From the NCBI GenBank assembly GCA_021234155.1, contig JAJEKV010000063.1:1830947-1894946 (forward strand): DNA of 64,000 nt, written 5' to 3'. Shown here in pieces: positions 58,243 through 64,000 of the stretch. Numbering within the stretch: the first letter of the stretch is position 1; the number at the start of each line of letters is the position of its first letter. Below the pieces are notes generated by a model, which saw nothing but the letters and a program-made list of their open reading frames with translations, did not search any database and was not told the DNA's origin. Origin of the DNA: Isoetes taiwanensis (Eukaryota; Streptophyta; Lycopodiopsida; Isoetales; Isoetaceae). The position numbers were made by a program, and so were the translations under genes.

Positions 58243-58759
58243 AGAAACGTGTGCCATTCCTCCGCTGCATGAATTGGTTATCTGTTCCACTATAGCATTT
58301 GGAAAAGGTTATATTCATGGCTTTAAACCACCCTCAAACTGGCCTGAAGAACATTAATGATTGGGTTGCCCATAGGGCAAACTCTCTGATTGTGAGAAGG
58401 GAAGGCGTATATGATTAGAAGTTACTGTTTTCATGGGTGTGAGTGGTGCATTCTATGTCATGCCCCAAGATTTTTGTCATTGGCATGGGCTGTGCAACTG
58501 ATTTCCCCTTTGGCACTTGGGCACCTCATTGAAGCTATGAACGATGCAGAAAAGGCCCTTCTATTCTAGCCCCTCGTCGCAGCGGCCCGTCTGATCTCAT
58601 TTTTTCAGCCTAGCACATTGCTCAGCGGAAAGCACAGTTTGGATTGGATAGGTGATGGAACTATTTGACTCTTGGTGTCACGAACTGCAAAAACTCGACA
58701 TCATCTATGCAAACCTCGATGCAGCAGTAAGGACTATCAGTAGAGGCAGGCTCAGATCC
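58243..58759. other. Stretch without recognised gene
   Basis: No recognised coding. Short frames only. Confidence 0.3.
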
Positions 58760-58920
58760 TAGCAATGGCTAATGCATTTTCAAGGTATGGGCAACATCCC
58801 ATTTTTGTTCGGAGATTTGGGCCTTGCTTTTGCTGCTATTACTGTCATGAAATGGATCATTTGAAATGGTCTTATCCTAAACTTACCAACTCTAAAAGGA
58901 AGAACTGGTAGAGGTTGAGC
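58760..58920 (+). mobile_element. Possible retroelement gag remnant (zinc-knuckle-like)
   Basis: Codons near 58830-58885 read CYYCHEMDHLKWSYPKL, close in layout to the CX2CX4HX4C zinc knuckle of LTR-element gag proteins and to CYYCRGPHLKIDCPKL in the gag at 46245. It is isolated, decayed and of low certainty. Confidence 0.35.
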
Positions 58921-61900
58921 AAGATCTAAATAAGGGGGAGCCACACAAAGGGGGAGAGGAGCTCTGCAAAGTGGAGTAAATTTACCTCAAGCAGAGTGTA
59001 AAGTTGGGCAATTTTGGAATAATTTATACAATTCTAGCTGACCAAATCTCCAAGGATCGTAGAGGCAGGTGTCTGATCACATCTGCTAAACCTCAATCTT
59101 TATACTCCTTTTGTGTTTGGACATCTTTCCAATTTATCTAATGATATACTTGCAAATTTTCAATTTTGTCAAGTTTGTGTTTCATGTTGTAGAGAGAAAG
59201 GGACATTAGTGTTGGTACATGCCCATTGTTTATGGTAATAATATTTGAGATGTTTGAGTCCAAGGGATGGCAAGCAACTTTTGACACTGCCGTTTATCTA
59301 ATTTTATTTGCATCTTAAACATAGGGTCTTACCCATCTCTTGGCTATTTATCTCTTGGCTATTTAATTGACACTTCTCAAAAATAGCAAAGAAAGTATTA
59401 TCCTACATGTCATCTCTCAAGGATATGTGGATTCCAATGAAGCTACTTACGTTTCTTATATCACAATGGTTTTATTACTTAAATGTATAGACTTGGATTT
59501 ATATTAGAATCGAGATAATGATTGCTTCTAAATGTATCTCTAATTTCATAATGAAGGTAGCAATAGGAAATGACTAATCTATAAAAGATGTTAGGTACTT
59601 TTTTGCCTAATGCTGAGTCGAGGGATGTCAAAATGATATAAAGAGACATGATGTTCTAAATTTACAATAGACTCACCTTTTTCGACAATATGCTACACTA
59701 GGAAGATATTTACTATTATCGTTCGTTGCAATATATTGATATTGATGTGTTTTAATGAAATTATTGATTGCCCACTTCTTGAGTTTATTGTGCTAGGGTG
59801 TCCATTGCAAAAGAGATTCGTGGTTTCTAGAACATGATCAAGCCATGGTCCTTCTAATGTTAAGAAATGGTGTTATATTGTATCATAATGCAAGAAGAGA
59901 GAGCAAGTGCTTTAGGAAGTCTAAATACAACTGTAGGCATCTAATCCAAATGTTAGAACAACCATTTTAAATGCTTTCTTAGGCGAACCATTGGTCAAAG
60001 CATTGATCTTTGCTAAGTATAATTACTTGGTAAGTTGAATACGGAACAATATATTGCTAACAGTTATGATGCCATATTGATTGAACAAAAATTGAATATG
60101 CCATGCAATAGATTGCTCTAGCCTGAACTTATCCACTATATATGATAAGTACAACACAAATAATGGGATTATATAAACATTATACGAAATCCCATAGATA
60201 TCATTCTAGAATGCCCTAGATATCACTCTCTAGGAGCTAGTAGGTGCTTACGCTTCTGTCCTTGTCTTTCCTTCACAATCATAGCATTTCATGATATTGT
60301 ATAGTGTAGTTCTTATTTTGTTACATTCATCTAACATATCAAGCTCCTTGGATTGCAGTTGCTAATTCGTTCGTCAAATGCAACTGTATTTGCACAGTGG
60401 AAGTTAACATTGAGCACTTCTTAACTGTAGATTATATTCCACTTGGTTTGTACAGTTGCGGTTGGTGTTACAGCTGCAAGTTTTGTTTGTATCATGGTAT
60501 CTACAGATGCAATCAGGTACTTATAGCTATAGGTATAGCAACAGTTTATAAGTACGGTGACAGTTTCAGCCATAGTTGCAGTCACAGATCTACTATAGTT
60601 GCTATCTAGAGCCAAACCCTTGCTCATGTGGGTTTTCAGCATATCCTAAGCATATGTTGGATATTCTGATATGCTGTGTGGTCCTTGGTACTGTGGTTGT
60701 CAAACTGTACAGTGGTGAGAATTCTCTGTCATATTTTAGACCTATAGTAGCAGTTTATTTTTGTATGTCTTTTTCTCTTCTAGAGTGATCACAACCGGTT
60801 TAGATTTTGGATTCTGTTTTTTTTTTTTTAGATTTCTATGCCTAAGCTAAGCAAAATGCATTGGACCTCTATCATTACCAGCATAAAGTACTGACAGCTG
60901 CCTAAATGTGTGCCAATATTGGCTACTGTTCTTATTCTTAGCTTAAACATTTTGGAACGTCCAATCTTATCATTCCTCGCCATATCTCATTTTAAAAAGT
61001 TTGGCATTTCCTAGTCTCATTATATACATGGTTCTTGAAATAAACAAGATTATTTGGAAGTATAATGTGTTTAACAAGTGTTGCCTTATGCAGGCTGCAC
61101 CGATTTCTCAGGGGCTCCCTTCCTTGACTTAATTCCCAAAAAGCCCTTCGTATTTTTAAAATTCCCAAAATGCCCTTAAATTTTAAATATTTACTCAAAT
61201 AGCCCCGTATATTTTATAGTTCTGAAATTCGTGTGTTCTTTATTTCACAGGTTGCTAAATTCTTCAGCTACATTTTGGAAGATAAAGGTAGTTCGTTGGC
61301 TATAGAGGATTTCGGTTCTAAATGTTTGGGGTTATGGTTTTGAATTGATTGTCAAAATATAACTTTGAACTATGATTTAAGCCACTTCACCCTCCGGCCA
61401 TGGAGGGCAACCCTCCGTGCGCAGCACCTTGTTTTTTTCTCTCTTTGACCCTTGATGAACCATTCTATTTGCAGAGATTGGAGTTGCTTTGCCTGCTTCT
61501 TAAAACTAGGCATTGCAGATTCTTTGCTTTCCTATGGCATGGACTCTTTAAATCTGTAAGTAGAATGTTTGCCTATGCTTTGCAGAAATTGGTATGGAGC
61601 GAATTTCTGTTTCCAACTAGACCAATTTAAAATTATATTGCGCACTGATGTTCCAAATACAAATAGACACCAAAACATTTGAATTTATTTCTTCTCAATC
61701 ATGTATAAGACTCATTTGGGTACCATTTCCTCGGGGACAATGCCTTGATTCAGCTCATTTGATACAATTTTTGTTTGATCTGATGCGGCTTTGAGAGAGC
61801 CAGAGTCAAATGGCGAGTTTTTTTGGTCGTGGTTGTAACACTAATGTTAGGCAACATTTAATGTAATATCCCACAATCTAGAACCTTTACATTGCAATTC

Positions 61901-61960
61901 CTTTACATGCAGATGACATTCAACTAGGCTTTGTCACAAATATCTCCATGTGTATAGTAG
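58921..61960. other. Long stretch without recognised gene
   Basis: About 3 kb of AT-rich DNA with short frames. Near 60430-60605 a local series of related words (ACAGTTGC, TACAGATGC, GTCACAG) is noticeable. Near 61125-61195 AATTCCCAAAA-GCCC repeats occur. No gene, RNA or TE domain was recognised. Confidence 0.35.
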
Positions 61961-61967
61961 ATACATT

Positions 61968-62105
61968 AAATGAATGCTTTGGGACCAAGGAATTTGTACT
62001 ATGGAAATATCAATTTAGGTTTCAACGAACATAATTAAATGAATGCTTTGGGACCATGGAATTTGTACTATGGAAACATCAATTTAGGTTTCAACGAACA
62101 TAATT
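61968..62105 (+). repeat. 69-bp tandem duplication
   Basis: Two adjacent copies of a 69-bp unit (AAATGAATGCTTTGGGACCA..GGTTTCAACGAACATAATT) differ at only two or three sites. The duplication is recent. Confidence 0.9.
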
Positions 62106-62937
62106 GCTTATAAAATCAAATGGATCCAATCAAGGAGCATCTCTATGCATGTACAGAACAGATTGTTGAAAAATGCTGGTTGTTCTTTGCACCATCCAAC
62201 TTCATGAAGTTTGAGAAGGGCGAATATGGTAGGATAGCTATACTACCAATGTACCTGTATGTTATCTGTATGGTTTTAAAGAAAAGCTCCACGGTCGTAC
62301 CCAAAAATTGACTTTATATGGAGCCGAAGCCTCCACACCTTTGATGCCCTGAGGCAGGAACGAGGCTCTTATGTCAATTTCTATGGAGGGCATGTCGTGA
62401 TTTGTATGTTGTTTTTTGCTCAATGGTTTTATTCCATGTTAAGCTGCTTGCATGAGCCTAACTTTGCAAGAGCTGTGCATACATTGACACATGATTTTGT
62501 TTTATTGGACTAGAACAACTCTGCTATAATTTGTTCTTGCTACATTTCCAAATGCATAGACCTTAAAATTACCACTAGATGCACAACTAGTAGAAGAATA
62601 GAATAGAGCATTGCAGATAATTCTTTTCTCCCTTCATCCTTTCTCATGTTTCGGAATATTGAAGGTTGTGTTTTTATCTATGTCTCTATTGCAGGTCCAA
62701 AAGGCATCTTAATGCGAGTTGTAGCATCAGGTATTTGAACCATTTGCACCAGAGTTGTGAGCATTTCGTGTAGGTTTTGGCATCAAACCTTGAACACGTC
62801 GCATTGGAGACTATAATTGTGGAATGGCCTTCATTACAAGCTTTTTCTTGCACTATTGACTGGCCAACACAAGCAATTGCCATTAACACAACCATAACAA
62901 CTCATGTGATCCCAGTTATTGACTTCATAATATCCTA
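62106..62937. other. Stretch without recognised gene
   Basis: Short frames (for example 62120-62311 plus, 62686-62895 minus) show no known domain. Confidence 0.3.
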
Positions 62938-63080
62938 GGGAAATCTTATGGAAATTCATGTGAATCCACGTAGAGTATTGAGGAATCTAGAGGAATCTAT
63001 ATATCTATAGAATCTAAAGGAATTTGTGTGGAATCTTAGGGATTCTTACAGGGATCTAGAGGGAATCTTGGGCGATTCAG
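62938..63080 (+). repeat. Short-period GGAATCTAGAGG repeat DNA
   Basis: Repeated GGAATCTA, GGAATTTGTG and GGGATCTAGAGG words resemble the DNA at 51900-52500. In both places this DNA lies on the left side of a palindromic dispersed repeat. Confidence 0.55.
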
Positions 63081-63548
63081 TCCCAAACATTACATATCTT
63101 TACTAGGCTCAACTTTAGAGCTTGATGTTTTAATTTTTAAATTTCCGAAGGCTTAAAGCTGGAACTAGATACTCTATGAATTGTACCCTCTTCGCATATA
63201 ACAAACTACTGCTAAATTCACCCTCAAAAGACACTGCTAAATTCACCCTCAAACGAGCGGATTATGATATTTGCTATCAAATATTTAATTTGATTTGAAC
63301 AATTAGAATTTTAGAATTTACCTATGATTATTGTAGATTGTTAACTAGTAGACAACTATATGTTCAGAGAAAGACTGTGCAATTATCTGAAACTTTATGG
63401 CAATGTTGATTGATGCAACTTCTAACTGTGATATTGACTTCTTCTAACTTAATTCTTGACATTCAATTTTAGATACTGATCTGTTTAAGCTTGGACTACC
63501 AGATCTTCATTAACCATAAGTGACATACCCATTCATAGTACAAAAACT
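63081..63548. other. Stretch without recognised gene
   Basis: A GACACTGCTAAATTCACCCTC-type word of about 30 bp is doubled near 63208-63255. Nothing else was recognised. Confidence 0.3.
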
Positions 63549-63568
63549 TGTATATTTATACAATTATA

Positions 63569-63681
63569 TAAGCTGCCCCCTTATATGTAAGGATTTGGGT
63601 GTCGCCGTTTGGGCCGTCCAGATCTGAGATCGACGGTCCAGGTAGCGACGCCAAAATCTTTACATATAAGGGGGCAGCTTA
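63569..63681. mobile_element. Foldback MITE-like element, 113 bp
   Basis: The arms TAAGCTGCCCCCTTATATGT (63569-63588) and its inverse ending at 63681 pair over about 38 bp with a few mismatches. The centre (GGCCGTCCAGATCTGAGATC..GACGGTCC) is itself self-complementary. Almost the whole 113 bp therefore folds into one hairpin. Flanks are A/T-rich and no certain target duplication can be named. A related, more decayed copy is at 52583-52790. Confidence 0.75.
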
Positions 63682-63689
63682 ATTTGAAT

Positions 63690-63870
63690 TCATCTGGGCC
63701 ATCGAATGTGCTGCATCAATGGCCCAGATGTTGCCACGTGTACTAAGTGCAATCAATGCATGTGATGAGGTGGCAGCAATATTAATGAGCAATAATGACA
63801 TTGCAATCTCTTTAATAAAAAGTGACCGTCGAATGTGTTGCATCAATGGTTCAGATTTAGCCACATATAA
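63690..63870 (+). repeat. Repeated palindromic word GGGCCATCGAATGTG..ATGGCCCAGAT
   Basis: ATCTGGGCCAT and ATGGCCCAGAT pair as an 11-bp stem at about 63697-63732. The internal word CGAATGTG(C/T)TGCATCAATGG recurs at about 63829-63849 with a TTCAGATTTAGCCAC flank. It matches GATCTGGGCC..GAATGTGCTAGATC at 52722-52750. It is part of the same dispersed family as the foldback element. Confidence 0.6.
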
Positions 63871-64000
63871 AAAGGTGCAATAACCACATTATGAGGTTGG
63901 CATCAACATTAATAATCCTTTGTGACGTGGGGCCTTAGAAAAAAAAAAAGGTTAAAAAAAAAGGTTGGAAAAGAATCGATTTTGTTTGGACGATTCTTTA

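Noticed and set aside
60215-60241. Second Helitron 3' end (CCTAGA/TCTAGG stem then CTAGT)
   Set aside because: The stem is only 6 bp and AT-rich with an 8-nt loop, and the spacing to CTAG is too short compared with the convincing end at 422-452.

Overview
The window looks like land-plant nuclear DNA. It has host genes of plant type: an intron-containing SAM methyltransferase gene, a PLS-type pentatricopeptide-repeat (PPR) pseudogene, and a fragment of a PsbP-domain thylakoid-lumen protein with a Tat-type signal. Most of the rest is transposable-element sequence: Copia and Gypsy LTR elements with tRNA-Met-type primer sites, LINE and SINE pieces, a Helitron-type end and foldback elements. I cannot fix the species. 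No rRNA gene, intact tRNA gene or CRISPR array was seen.

Layout. 1-7.2 kb: telomere-like DNA, a Helitron 3' end at 422-452, a SINE, and a decayed Copia element (about 3.44-7.1 kb). 8.03-9.40 kb: the one host gene that reads intact throughout, a seven-exon methyltransferase of 251 codons on the minus strand. 9.7-11.64 kb: unrecognised coding-like DNA. 11.64-13.88 kb: a 5'-truncated LINE with a (TATTC)n tail. 14.17-15.49 and 27.12-27.83 kb: copy 1 of a segmental duplication, split by an 11.6-kb Gypsy element (15495-27114) that itself carries a solo LTR of its own family. 28-29 kb: a LINE fragment and a three-copy dispersed repeat. 29487-33716: a candidate DNA transposon bounded by perfect 25-bp inverted repeats, with a palindromic 90-bp minisatellite inside. 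35.70-39.54 kb: copy 2 of the duplication, which holds an alpha/beta-hydrolase pseudogene and the empty target site of the Gypsy insertion. 39579-44256: a young Copia element. 45.5-50.1 kb: a knot of Gypsy-type LTR fragments, including a gag-only element, in both orientations. 51.2-52.8 kb: tandem and palindromic repeats and a run of heat-shock-element-like pentamers. 53.0-58.3 kb: a same-strand row of host gene fragments (HSP70, PsbP-domain, glutamate synthase, saccharopine-dehydrogenase-like, PPR). 58.9-64 kb: mostly featureless, ending in a foldback element.

The genes form no pathway together. The window is a TE-rich gene-poor stretch whose history can be read from nested insertions, one duplication with an empty-site control, and shared 3' tails that link SINE and LINE copies. 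The most unusual structure is the TIR-bounded element at 29.5-33.7 kb with its palindromic array.
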